A DNA stretch of 64,000 nucleotides from an uncultured Eremococcus sp. (GCA_943914835.1 CALUDO010000007.1:24499-88498); one strand, 5' to 3'. Positions 16,600 to 25,413 are shown, counted from the stretch's first letter. Notes: generated from the letters alone by a model not told the origin. Program-made: numbers and translations.

Positions 16600-16616
16600 G
16601 TTGACTCAGAGTCAAC
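16600..16616. repeat. perfect 17-base palindrome in the nrdI leader
   Basis: GTTGACTC-A-GAGTCAAC has two exact 8-base arms around one base. It lies 23 bases upstream of the nrdI start, between the predicted promoter area and the ribosome-binding site. It could be an operator or a short RNA hairpin. Confidence 0.6.
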
Positions 16617-16655
16617 TCGCTGCCCCTCAGTTTATCACGCCAAGCCTAGTCTGGC

Positions 16656-16702
16656 AAACAATATTTTGTGTCCCAAAGTAAGTTGTCGTCTATATATTGG
16701 GG
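16656..16702. promoter_or_regulatory. pair of NrdR-box-like sites upstream of nrdIEF
   Basis: AAACAATATTTTGTGT (16656-16671) matches an ideal NrdR box (ACACwATATATwGTGT) at 14 of 16 bases. CGTCTATATATTGGGG (16687-16702) matches at 11 of 16. The two start exactly 31 bases apart, three helical turns, the usual spacing of NrdR boxes. NrdR represses ribonucleotide reductase genes when dATP is plentiful. Confidence 0.7.
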
Positions 16703-16798
16703 TTGTAGGCCGAACTCCACAGACCAACCACTTCCTCTTGTCCAAGACCGAGGACCAGTGTAGACTAGATATTAGCCACTATATGGAAAGGATAAGTT

Positions 16799-17686
16799 AT
16801 GAAAGATACCAAGCAAGACCTAATTACCGAAGCAGAATGGGAAGTAATGCGAATTCTATGGAGTCAATCCCCACTTAGAAGTCGGCAAATCATTGACCGT
16901 CTTTTAGCCATTCATGACTGGAAGGAAGGGACCGTAAAGACTCTCCTCCATCGCTTGGTTGAAAAAGGAATGATCTGTCGCCTTCAAGATCAAAGGCCTT
17001 TTCTCTATTCTCCATGTGTATCAGAACTTGAAGCCAATACAGATAAAGTCAAGCACTTGTTCGCTCACCTGTGTAACCAAGAGGAGGGACAGGTCCTGGT
17101 TAAAGCCATTGACATCGCTCACCTCTCTCAAGATGATTGTCAAAACTTAATAAAAGTCCTTCATCAGAAAGCTGCGACTGCACCAAAATCAGTTTCTTGT
17201 ACCTGCCTACCAGGACAATGCCGTTGTCACCATCATCATAAACATCAACCAACAAAGGAGTCATTGCATTTGAAAATGAAAGAAGAAAAGTCATGTGGAG
17301 CCCTAGTCTACCACAAGAATCAAAGCCAACGTATCTATCTCCTTATTCAACATGCTAATGGAGGACATTGGGCCTTTACAAAGGGACATGTCGAAAATCA
17401 AGAAAAGGAAGAAGAGACCGCCCTTAGAGAAATTAAAGAAGAAGTTAACTTAGATGTGACCTTAGACACCCAATTTCGTCAGGTTAACCGCTACCAAGTC
17501 AATGATCATACCTTCAAGGATGTCATCTACTTTGTGGCTGAAAGTAAAACAACCGAAATTAATAAACAAGACAGTGAACTCCTGGACTATGCCTGGTTAA
17601 ATTACTCAGAGGCCCTAGCTCGTTTAACCTACCCAAACGATCAAGCCATTCTTCAAGCAGCCGAAAGCTATTTAAATCAAAAATAA
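16799..17686 (+). CDS. CopY/BlaI-type repressor fused to an Ap4A-hydrolase-like Nudix domain
   Basis: One uninterrupted 295-codon frame joins two proteins that are normally separate. Residues 5-80 are a BlaI/MecI/CopY winged helix (EAEWEVMRILW, WKEGTVKTLLHRLVEKG, FLYSP). Residues 134-143 are CTCLPGQCRC, the CxCxxxxCxC copper/zinc cluster of CopY, followed by HHHHKH. Residues 165-295 are a Nudix hydrolase: SCGALVYH, GHWAFTKGHVE, and Nudix box G196-x5-E202-x7-R210-E-I-x-E-E-x-N217-L. The usual final Gly of the box is Asn217. The domain most resembles asymmetric diadenosine tetraphosphatases. An AAAGGAG at 17254-17260 precedes TTG at 17270, so a free Nudix product may also be made. The gene is divergent from nrdI. 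No cop-box (TACAnnTGTA) and no copper ATPase gene are nearby. Confidence 0.82.
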   Translation: MKDTKQDLITEAEWEVMRILWSQSPLRSRQIIDRLLAIHDWKEGTVKTLLHRLVEKGMICRLQDQRPFLYSPCVSELEANTDKVKHLFAHLCNQEEGQVLVKAIDIAHLSQDDCQNLIKVLHQKAATAPKSVSCTCLPGQCRCHHHHKHQPTKESLHLKMKEEKSCGALVYHKNQSQRIYLLIQHANGGHWAFTKGHVENQEKEEETALREIKEEVNLDVTLDTQFRQVNRYQVNDHTFKDVIYFVAESKTTEINKQDSELLDYAWLNYSEALARLTYPNDQAILQAAESYLNQK

Positions 17687-17723
17687 AGCCATTAATCTTT
17701 ACAAAGACTTTACAATTGACTAA

Positions 17724-17752
17724 TTGAGGTCAGATTATGGATTCGCTATAAT
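17724..17752 (+). promoter_or_regulatory. promoter of the deoxyribosyltransferase-ppx-ppk unit
   Basis: TTGAGG (17724-17729) and TATAAT (17747-17752) have a 17-base spacer and lie 33 bases before the ATG at 17785. Confidence 0.8.
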
Positions 17753-17784
17753 GACAATAGATTATAAGATTGAGGAGAAAAAAC

Positions 17785-18279
17785 ATGACCAAAGTTTACT
17801 TCGCGGCTCCCTTATTCAGCCAGGCTGATTTTAACTATAATGCTAGCCTGGTTGCCGAGATTCGGAAGACCTACCCCAATATTGACGTCTTCCTCCCCCA
17901 GGAACAAGGGGAAATTAACGATAAAGATAAATATGCTGACTCAAAAATGATTGCCCAATGGGATGCCCAAGCAGTAGCTGAGTCGGATATCTTGATTGCT
18001 CTCCTAGACGGTGTGAGTATTGATGCGGGAGTTGCTTCTGAAGTGGGCATTGCCTACCAAGCAGGAACCCCAATCCTTGGCCTTTTCACTGATTCCCGTC
18101 AACAAGGGGCCAACAATCCTGACAAAATCAAAGCACTTAGCCAAGTCGGTGAGTCTCAATTTGCATATATTAACCTCTTTACCGTAGGTCTAATCAAGTT
18201 AAGAGGACAGGTCCTTAGTCACCCAGATGACTTAATTAAAGCTTTGGGTGATATTATTGAGGGTTTGGCCAATGACTAA
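17785..18279 (+). CDS. nucleoside 2-deoxyribosyltransferase
   Basis: A 164-residue enzyme that swaps the base of 2'-deoxyribonucleosides in purine and pyrimidine salvage. The N-terminal strand is VYFAAPLFS. The catalytic region reads DGVSIDAGVASEVGIAY, with Glu86 matching the nucleophile of lactobacillal enzymes and Asp75/Asp80 around the ribosyl site. The ATG at 17785 follows GAGGAG. Five upstream codons in frame lack support. It overlaps ppx by 8 bases, so the two are coupled. Substrate preference (purine-only or mixed) is not readable from sequence. Confidence 0.88.
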   Translation: MTKVYFAAPLFSQADFNYNASLVAEIRKTYPNIDVFLPQEQGEINDKDKYADSKMIAQWDAQAVAESDILIALLDGVSIDAGVASEVGIAYQAGTPILGLFTDSRQQGANNPDKIKALSQVGESQFAYINLFTVGLIKLRGQVLSHPDDLIKALGDIIEGLAND

Positions 18280-19828
18280 AACAATGAAGAAAATCGCTCT
18301 AATAGATATCGGATCTAACACTATCAGACTGGTAGTTTATAGCATTGATAGTCATTATAATTTCTTAGAACTCCACAATGTCAAAACGCCAGCCCGACTC
18401 TCTCAATATATTGAAAACAAGAAAAAGGGACAAGTATTAAACCAAGCAGGAATTGATATCCTCATTGAAACCCTGGCTTCCTATAAACAGGTGATTGATG
18501 AATTTCAAGTTGAGGAAATCCTTCCTAAGGCAACAGCCGCTATTCGCCAATCCAATAACCAGGAAGATATAATCAAGCAAGTCCAAAAGGCCACGGGTCT
18601 TAGCCTAGACATTGTTAGTGAAGAAGATGAGGCCACCCTTGGTGCTTATGCTATTACTCATTCCACCACAATCAAAAACGCTATCACCATCGATATCGGT
18701 GGTGGTTCTTGTGAGGTCACTCACTTTGAAGACAAACAAATCAAACACTACCACAGCTTTCCCTTCGGCACTGTCTCCCTCAAGCGGGACTTCTTCCAAA
18801 ATAAAGACCACAATGACCCTGAGGCTATCGAAGCCGTTCGCGACTATGTTAAGAAAGAGTTCAAGGGTCAAGACTGGATAAAGAAAGCTAAACTGCCTAT
18901 TGTTGCCATCGGTGGCTCTGCCCGTAACGTTGCCAACGTCTTCCAACGAGAAAAGGATTATCCCATGGCGGGCCTTCATGGCTTTACCATGAGTGAAGAG
19001 GACTTAGAGGAAACGCTTGACCTCTTTATTCAAACCGACTTCGATGATATGGAGGATATTGATGGCCTAAGTAGTGACCGGACAGATATCATAATCCCAG
19101 CCAACCTGGTCTTCCTAGAACTTTTCGCTGCAGTTAAAGCCACTACCTTCTGCATCTCTTCAATGGGTTTACGCGAGGGGATGATCCAAAAACATATCAA
19201 CGAAAGATATAACTATCCAATTGATAACTCTATGATTCGAGCACGCTCCATTAGCTTGATGAAAAATTCCCTACCCATGCATGGGATAGGTTCTCAAGCA
19301 GCTATCGATACGGCTATCAGTCTCTACCAGCAAATTTGTCGATTGGGATTCCTAGACTATTCTTACCCGACCCAGGAATTGATTGAACTGGCTGCTTACA
19401 TCTATCGGTTCGGTTCCTTTATCTCAAATGAAGCCGATTCCCAACATACTTTCTATATTACCTCAAATATGAATTTGCTTGGCTTTGTCCACAAGGACCG
19501 ACTTAAATTGGCCCTCTTAGCAAGCTACCGTAACCGATCTCTATTCAAACAATACCTGAGAGAATTTGATGGATGGCTGACCGAAGAGGAAAAGAAAGAA
19601 TTAGAGAAACTGGGGGGGATCCTCAAATTCAACTCAACCTTGAACGATTCACCTATTGAACAAGTCACCCGACTTAAGTTAACTCAATCGAAGAAAGGCT
19701 ATACCTTAACCATCTACCATAAGGGAGCCATTATAGCTGAGAAATATCGGGCCAACCGTCACCAGAAACATTTAAAAAGGGCACTCGATGACGACTTGAC
19801 ACTTGTTTACCAGGCTATTGATGATTAA
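18272..19828 (+). CDS. ppx: exopolyphosphatase of the Ppx/GppA family
   Basis: A 518-residue phosphohydrolase of the sugar-kinase/actin ATPase fold. It removes terminal phosphate from polyphosphate and may also act on pppGpp. Motifs: IDIGSNTIRLVVY (phosphate 1), ATAAIRQSNN, and TIDIGGGSCEVTHF (phosphate 2). The second half is an HD-like helical region. The ATG at 18272 follows GAGGG by 8 bases and lies inside the end of the preceding gene. ppk follows 33 bases later, so the operon encodes both making and breaking of polyphosphate. Confidence 0.9.
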   Translation: MTKTMKKIALIDIGSNTIRLVVYSIDSHYNFLELHNVKTPARLSQYIENKKKGQVLNQAGIDILIETLASYKQVIDEFQVEEILPKATAAIRQSNNQEDIIKQVQKATGLSLDIVSEEDEATLGAYAITHSTTIKNAITIDIGGGSCEVTHFEDKQIKHYHSFPFGTVSLKRDFFQNKDHNDPEAIEAVRDYVKKEFKGQDWIKKAKLPIVAIGGSARNVANVFQREKDYPMAGLHGFTMSEEDLEETLDLFIQTDFDDMEDIDGLSSDRTDIIIPANLVFLELFAAVKATTFCISSMGLREGMIQKHINERYNYPIDNSMIRARSISLMKNSLPMHGIGSQAAIDTAISLYQQICRLGFLDYSYPTQELIELAAYIYRFGSFISNEADSQHTFYITSNMNLLGFVHKDRLKLALLASYRNRSLFKQYLREFDGWLTEEEKKELEKLGGILKFNSTLNDSPIEQVTRLKLTQSKKGYTLTIYHKGAIIAEKYRANRHQKHLKRALDDDLTLVYQAIDD

Positions 19829-19861
19829 GACACATATAGACTTGCTTGAAAGGAGCACACC

Positions 19862-22060
19862 ATGGTAGCTAGTAACGACTTAAAAAAAGGAACCTTAAAG
19901 ACATCATTTGCTAAAGAGGACATACAACAAGGCGACCTAGACCAGGCTGATTATTACTTCAACCGTGAATTAAGTTGGTTAGACTTCAATGACCGGGTTA
20001 TTGATGAGGCTTTTGATTCCAATAATCCCCTATTAGAGCAACTCACTTTCCTAAGTATCGGATCTTCAAATCTAGATGAATTCTTTATGGTTCGTGTTTC
20101 TGGAGTCTATGATCAAAACAATGCTGGTGTTGAAATTTCTGAGAACAAAACGCAAATGTCGCCTAAAGACCTTTTAAACGCTATATCTGAAAAAAACCAT
20201 GCGATCGTTGAAAAGCAATACAGACGTTATAACCAACTGATTGAAAAACTGCCTAGCTTAAACTGTGAAATAAGTAAAATGGCTCGACTTAATGATGAAG
20301 AGAGCCTTGAAGCCTTTCAATACTTTGAAGATTTTGTCCTTCCCACGCTTTCTCCGCTCGGCGTGGATGCTTACAAACCCTTCCCCCATCTGAATAATCG
20401 AGGGCTCAATATTTTTGTCAGTCTAAAAAAAGATGATCAAGACCACCAAGCCATTATTCCCATCCCAGCCCTGATAGATCGATTAATCAAATTGGATGCC
20501 AGTGATGGAACGTCTAAGTATATCTTCATCGAAGACCTAATTATTAGTCGCTTAGACCGACTCTTTTCAGGCTACACCATTTCATATGCCTACCCCTTCA
20601 GATTAACACGGTCGGCTGACTTCGATATTATTGAAGATAATGCCGATGATCTTCTGGTCCTTATTGAAGATTACGTTAAAAAAAGACGGAACGGATTTCC
20701 TGTACGAATTGAAATAGACCCTTCTTATAGTCCAGACCTTTCTGATAAAACCAATTTCCTAAAAGACCGGTTAGGTTTAAAAAAACGAGACTTCTACTTG
20801 CTGGACGGTCCATTGGATTTGACTTTCTTATCGGACCTCTTAGATGATTTAAGACCACAATTCCCTGACCAATGCTTTAAACCTTTCAACCCCTACCTCA
20901 ATCCCAAACATAAAGGCGAAGCTCTCTTTGACGCTATTAAAGAGAAAGACCTTTTCTTCAACCACCCCTACGACTCTTTTGACCCAGTGGTCAATATGGT
21001 AGACCAAGCCGCTAATGACCAAGAAACGATTGCCATTAAACAAACCCTTTACCGGGTATCCAAACATTCTCCAATTATTGCTTCCTTAAAGAAAGCAGCT
21101 GAAAACGGTAAAGAGGTTACCGTTCTGGTGGAACTAAAGGCGCGTTTCGATGAAGAGAATAACGTTTTCTGGGCAAGAGAGTTAGAGGATGCCGGCTGTC
21201 ATGTTCTTTATGGGGTATCAGAGTTAAAAACCCATAGTAAAATTACCCTCATCGTCCGCAAAGAAGCTGGTGGTATTCGTCGTTATGTCCACCTAGGCAC
21301 CGGAAATTATAATGACAAGACCGCCCGTCTTTATACCGATATGGGAATTATGTCTGCCAACAAAGAGATTACTCAAGATGCCTCTAATTTCTTCAATTTC
21401 TTATCAGGATACACTGAACGACCAAACTATAACCATCTCCATGTCTCTCCCTTTGATATTCGTGATTCCCTGCAGGACTATATCGATGACGAAATCCAAT
21501 ATCATAAAGAGTATGGTAACGGTCGTATCATCGCTAAGATGAACTCCTTAACAGATAAGCAACTCATCAAGAAACTTTATCAAGCCAGCCAAGCAGGTGT
21601 TCAAATCGATTTAATTATTCGGGGAATTTCTTGCTTGCGTCCTGGAATTCCAGGTGTTTCTGAGAATATACGGGTACGGAGCCTGGTCGGTCGTTTCCTC
21701 GAACATAGTCGAGTTTACTATTTCAACCGCAACGGCAATCACCACCTCTTCCTATCCTCAGCAGATATGATGACTCGTAATATGATTCGTCGGGTTGAAA
21801 TTGAATTCCCTATCCTGGATAAGACGATTGAATCTCAAATTATTGAAATCTTAGAACTCCAATTGTCTGATACACTCAAGGCGCGTGAACTCCAATACGA
21901 CGGTCACTATAGTCGACCTGACTCTACTGCTATTAAAATCAATGCCCAAGAAAAACAAATGGAAATGGCTAACAAGAAAGCTCACACCCAAGAAACTTCC
22001 GAAATTATCGTGAAACAAAGAAGACCTTGGTTTGAGCGTATTTTGAAACGTTTCCGTTAG
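19862..22060 (+). CDS. ppk: polyphosphate kinase 1
   Basis: A 732-residue PPK1 that builds polyphosphate from ATP. Domains run N (YYFNRELSWLDFNDRV), head, then two phospholipase-D-like catalytic domains. The active-site motif RYVHLGTGNYN includes His477, the expected phospho-histidine. Other signatures are LYRVSKHSPI, LVELKARFDEENN, HSRVYYF and the metal/phosphate site LSSADMMTRNM. The ATG follows GAAAGGAG. The C-terminal 35 residues are basic and probably flexible. It ends at a strong bidirectional terminator. Confidence 0.95.
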   Translation: MVASNDLKKGTLKTSFAKEDIQQGDLDQADYYFNRELSWLDFNDRVIDEAFDSNNPLLEQLTFLSIGSSNLDEFFMVRVSGVYDQNNAGVEISENKTQMSPKDLLNAISEKNHAIVEKQYRRYNQLIEKLPSLNCEISKMARLNDEESLEAFQYFEDFVLPTLSPLGVDAYKPFPHLNNRGLNIFVSLKKDDQDHQAIIPIPALIDRLIKLDASDGTSKYIFIEDLIISRLDRLFSGYTISYAYPFRLTRSADFDIIEDNADDLLVLIEDYVKKRRNGFPVRIEIDPSYSPDLSDKTNFLKDRLGLKKRDFYLLDGPLDLTFLSDLLDDLRPQFPDQCFKPFNPYLNPKHKGEALFDAIKEKDLFFNHPYDSFDPVVNMVDQAANDQETIAIKQTLYRVSKHSPIIASLKKAAENGKEVTVLVELKARFDEENNVFWARELEDAGCHVLYGVSELKTHSKITLIVRKEAGGIRRYVHLGTGNYNDKTARLYTDMGIMSANKEITQDASNFFNFLSGYTERPNYNHLHVSPFDIRDSLQDYIDDEIQYHKEYGNGRIIAKMNSLTDKQLIKKLYQASQAGVQIDLIIRGISCLRPGIPGVSENIRVRSLVGRFLEHSRVYYFNRNGNHHLFLSSADMMTRNMIRRVEIEFPILDKTIESQIIEILELQLSDTLKARELQYDGHYSRPDSTAIKINAQEKQMEMANKKAHTQETSEIIVKQRRPWFERILKRFR

Positions 22061-22090
22061 TCAAGTAAGACCCCCACTACAGCAAGCAAT

Positions 22091-22125
22091 AAAAAAGCAC
22101 CCTGAAAAATTCAGGGTGCTTTTTG
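22091..22125. terminator. bidirectional terminator between ppk and the surface protein gene
   Basis: A perfect 11-base stem (AGCACCCTGAA, loop AAA, complement 22110-22120) has T runs on both sides when read on either strand. It serves the convergent ppk and LPXTG genes. Confidence 0.92.
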
Positions 22126-22161
22126 TTGCATTCAATTTTTATACTAAGTGCGGTCTAAATA

Positions 22162-25100
22162 TTAGTGTTTTCTTCCCCGTAGGAATAACCATAAGGCAGC
22201 CGCAATACTAAGTAGTCCACCAAGGATTGGTAAGATTGAAGACCCTTCACCAGTTCCTGGCAGGTCTTTTTCTTCTTTACTACTTGTCTTAGTTACCTCT
22301 TTCTCAGCTTGGGATGAGCTATCACTGACAATAGAATCAACTTCATTCGACTCATATCCTTGTCCAGGGCTTAATTCAGTATTAGAGCCAGCCTCTCCTT
22401 CTTGACCCGAAGCCGTCGATTCTGTGCTAACAGAATCAATAACTGTCTTATTCTGTCTTGATTCAGATTCCTGACTTGCATTCTCTTTAGATTCTGCTTC
22501 TTCAGTCCCAGTCAAGGTAACATTGTAGTTATTGACTAAGGTTTGTGCGAGTTGACCCATATTCTCTTGGTTATTCTCTTGATAGACTTTAAAGTCTGCC
22601 CATAAAAGGTCAGCCGGGCTTAGGGATTTCAGACTTTCTGGATCGATATGGTGGTTGTCAACTAAATCTTTATAGATGCCTTGATATTCTTCATCAAAGA
22701 CTTCCGGACGACTAGCAATCAAACCATTGTATATATATTCTGGTAAATTGTCCATATCCCGACCCTCATCAATATGGTCTGTTAGGATGGCATCATCGAA
22801 TTGGTCTAACTGGTCTGAAGTCATGGGTGTTTGATTAATCAAATCTTCCTTAACTTGACTCAGAGATATGTCACTATCTTCATCGCCAGATGATTCAGAG
22901 GATTCCTCACTTTCATTGATTGATTCAGGTAAAGTGAAATCTGCTCTTAGACCTTCAGCCAAGGCTGCATAATCTTCTGTTTGCCCTGTCTCATTAAAGA
23001 CCCTATTGGCTGCCAAGAGCAGGTCATCATCTGAAATGGCTTTTTCTAAGTCCTTGGTTGGAATGCCTTGGTCAACCAACTTATCTTTATAAGTCTGAAG
23101 TCTTGCGGCAAATACCTTAGGGTCAAGGTCATAGGCCATTTTCAGTAGGTCATTTGAATTGAGGTTTTCATCGACTGTCAAGAGACCGTCTTGAGGCAGG
23201 GCATTGAATTCCTCTTGAGTCATCAAAGTTGTGTCTAAATAGATCGCCTCTAAGCGGTCCAATTTCTCCTGGTTCACATTAGGCAAGTCATAATCTGCTT
23301 GTATACGTTCGGCTAGGGTCACCATATCCTCTGACCGCCCTGTTTCATTGAAGACCTGCCCTTCGGCTAGGAGTAAATCTGCATCGGAAATAACTTCTTC
23401 CAAGTCTTCTTTTGGTATTCCTTGAATCTCTAGGCCAGCTTTAAGTCTTTGTATCTTATCAGTAAATACATCCGGCTTAAGGTCAAAGGCTGCTTTATAG
23501 ATAGCAGCCGGATCCATAGACTCATCCAGGGTCAAGAGACCTTCTTGGGGTAGGGCATCAAATTCTTCTTGAGTCATTGATGTCTTAGCTAAGAGGGTTC
23601 CTTCTAAAGATTCTAACTTCTCCTTATTAGGATCAGATAGGTTATAGTCTGTTCTCAATTTGTCTGCTAAGGCTGCAAAATCTTCTACTTGGCCTTGTTC
23701 TTGGAAAACGGCAAATTCTTCCCATAATAAATCCTCATCAGATATTGTTTGACTTAATTCATCAGTATTAAGCTCTTGGTCTGCCAGCGCGGCTTTCATT
23801 CGATTAATTTCATCTGTGAAAATTTCAGGGTGGCTCTCAAAGACCTGTTTAAATAAATTCTTAGGATCATTAGATTCCCTTAAAGATAATAAATCTTGGT
23901 CAGATACTTGGTCTATCTGGGCCTGGGTCATAGGAGTATACTCTAAGAAATACTCTCTAAGTTCTCCAAGATTTTCCTCATTTGATTCAAGGCTGGACGC
24001 CTCACTAGAAGCTTCTGTCCCAGCAGATTCACTCCCATTGGCATGATCCTCACTGGCTGACTCTACAGATTCATCCGCTTGGCCGGTCATATCAACTGCC
24101 GTAGTTTCTCTTGAATTAACTGTATCATCTAGGTCAGAGTCACTAGTTTGCGATTCATTTGAAGCTACTTGGGCACCCTCTTCACCACTAAGAGCTGCTT
24201 CACTTGTTCCACTACTAGCCCCCTCACTCTCTTCTTCAGGTAGAAATTCTTTCACACGACTCGCTAGCTGGGCAAAATCTTCTACATTCCCATTAGTTTG
24301 GAATACTTCTAAGTCCAACCATAAGAGTTCTTCACTAGAAATTGCTGTAGCAACTTCTTCTTCTGACAAACCATTATCCATTAAGCCTGCTTTGATCCGG
24401 TCAATCTCAGACTTAAAAACATCAGGATACTTGTTCAATAAATCGCTAAAAATTAGCTTGGGATCTTGAGTGATATCAATGGCCTCCAGGCTTTCAGAAG
24501 CAAGTTGATTCAATTGCTCAGCCTGGTCAGGTGTCGTAGGCGTATTACCAATTAACCACTGGCTAATTTCAGCTTTGTCCTTAGAAGACTCCGATTCTGA
24601 CTCGGGGTCCAGGCTAGACTCAGTTCCACCGGCGGTTTCACTGGCTTCATCCTCTGATACAGAAGTCTCTCTTGCTTCATTGACACTGACTCCCAATTGG
24701 TCATCTAGATCAGATGCTTCAAAGACATTTGAAGATTGACTATTGGCATCTTCAACCATTGCTTCATCAATCGCCGGCTTGACAGCTTCCAGGGCAATGT
24801 CCTGATCTTGATTGTTGGCTTCAAGCGCACCATGATACAGCCCCATCAATTCCCCTGCACCTAGAAGGTTGATTTCTTGAGCTTTATAACTCGTAAGCTT
24901 CATGAGACTCTCCTGAAGCGTCAAATATTCTTCCTTAGCTTGGTCCACTGGTAGGTTAAATTCAGGAAATTCACTGGCAATTTGATCATACATTGCTTGG
25001 TAAAGGTCATCCTTACTTGGATTTCCCCTTTCGACCATTCGACTTAATTGATCGTTATATATATTGACTAATTTTTCTGGTCCAATACTTTCTGCTTGTT

Positions 25101-25275
25101 TCATGTTAATCGGTTGCGATTCAATCAATTCATCGACCATAGTTTTAACATCTGTAGGAGCTTGTTCAGTTTGAGCATAGACGACTTGAGGAAGAGAATT
25201 ATCACTTGAAATACTTGTCACGCCTAAACCTAAAACTAATAAACTAGACAAGGGTAATAGATACTTTTTATTCAT
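22162..25275 (-). CDS. LPXTG-anchored surface protein with five ~110-residue repeats
   Basis: A 1037-residue wall-anchored protein I do not recognise by name. A signal peptide (about residues 1-35, ending near VVYAQ) leads to an N-terminal helical segment (to about 175). Five related repeats follow at about 240-347, 438-549, 556-666, 673-784 and 806-920, with Ser/Glu/Asp-rich linkers. Each repeat has the plan: T-x-M-T-Q, a short Leu motif, DP-x-x-(I/L)-(Y/F)-K, a P-(E/D)-(V/I)-F block, KA-x-L, then ISD-x-DLLW, VF-x-E-x-G and ED-x-x-x-LA. The end is the sorting signal LPGTG, a hydrophobic helix and RGRKH. The ATG at 25275 follows AGGAGG. Overall the protein is very acidic. An adhesin or spacer role is plausible but unproven. 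Confidence 0.85.
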   Translation of the reverse strand: MNKKYLLPLSSLLVLGLGVTSISSDNSLPQVVYAQTEQAPTDVKTMVDELIESQPINMKQAESIGPEKLVNIYNDQLSRMVERGNPSKDDLYQAMYDQIASEFPEFNLPVDQAKEEYLTLQESLMKLTSYKAQEINLLGAGELMGLYHGALEANNQDQDIALEAVKPAIDEAMVEDANSQSSNVFEASDLDDQLGVSVNEARETSVSEDEASETAGGTESSLDPESESESSKDKAEISQWLIGNTPTTPDQAEQLNQLASESLEAIDITQDPKLIFSDLLNKYPDVFKSEIDRIKAGLMDNGLSEEEVATAISSEELLWLDLEVFQTNGNVEDFAQLASRVKEFLPEEESEGASSGTSEAALSGEEGAQVASNESQTSDSDLDDTVNSRETTAVDMTGQADESVESASEDHANGSESAGTEASSEASSLESNEENLGELREYFLEYTPMTQAQIDQVSDQDLLSLRESNDPKNLFKQVFESHPEIFTDEINRMKAALADQELNTDELSQTISDEDLLWEEFAVFQEQGQVEDFAALADKLRTDYNLSDPNKEKLESLEGTLLAKTSMTQEEFDALPQEGLLTLDESMDPAAIYKAAFDLKPDVFTDKIQRLKAGLEIQGIPKEDLEEVISDADLLLAEGQVFNETGRSEDMVTLAERIQADYDLPNVNQEKLDRLEAIYLDTTLMTQEEFNALPQDGLLTVDENLNSNDLLKMAYDLDPKVFAARLQTYKDKLVDQGIPTKDLEKAISDDDLLLAANRVFNETGQTEDYAALAEGLRADFTLPESINESEESSESSGDEDSDISLSQVKEDLINQTPMTSDQLDQFDDAILTDHIDEGRDMDNLPEYIYNGLIASRPEVFDEEYQGIYKDLVDNHHIDPESLKSLSPADLLWADFKVYQENNQENMGQLAQTLVNNYNVTLTGTEEAESKENASQESESRQNKTVIDSVSTESTASGQEGEAGSNTELSPGQGYESNEVDSIVSDSSSQAEKEVTKTSSKEEKDLPGTGEGSSILPILGGLLSIAAALWLFLRGRKH
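22519..24561 (-). repeat. five protein-coding repeats in the surface protein gene
   Basis: The repeats encode about 110 residues each. The third and fourth (DNA about 23281-23613 and 22927-23262) are adjacent and most alike, sharing MTQEEF-(D/N)-ALPQ-(E/D)-GLLT and VFNETG. The outer copies are more diverged and are separated by acidic serine-rich linkers. At the DNA level they are no longer identical, so the duplications are old. Confidence 0.8.
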
Positions 25276-25413
25276 CACACATTCCTCCTATTTGTCTTCA
25301 TATTAACAGACAAGTTTGAATATTCCTTGAGTTTGCTGTGTAAAAGCTTAATATTCAAAAATTGACCTATAATTATTCGTCCCACTTTTGCATGCCTATT
25401 TTCAAGTAAAGTA

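Noticed and set aside
16578..16798. Search for a CopY operator (TACAnnTGTA) upstream of the CopY-Nudix gene
   Set aside because: No such site was seen in the gap, so autoregulation by a classic cop-box is not supported.
16666..16878. 70-codon frame overlapping the nrd regulatory gap and the CopY start
   Set aside because: No ribosome-binding site. It covers the NrdR-like boxes and runs into the winged-helix coding region in another frame.
22519..24561. Repeats considered as a CRISPR array or mobile element
   Set aside because: They are in-frame protein repeats of about 330 bases with diverged DNA. There are no short identical repeats with spacers, no transposase and no cas genes.
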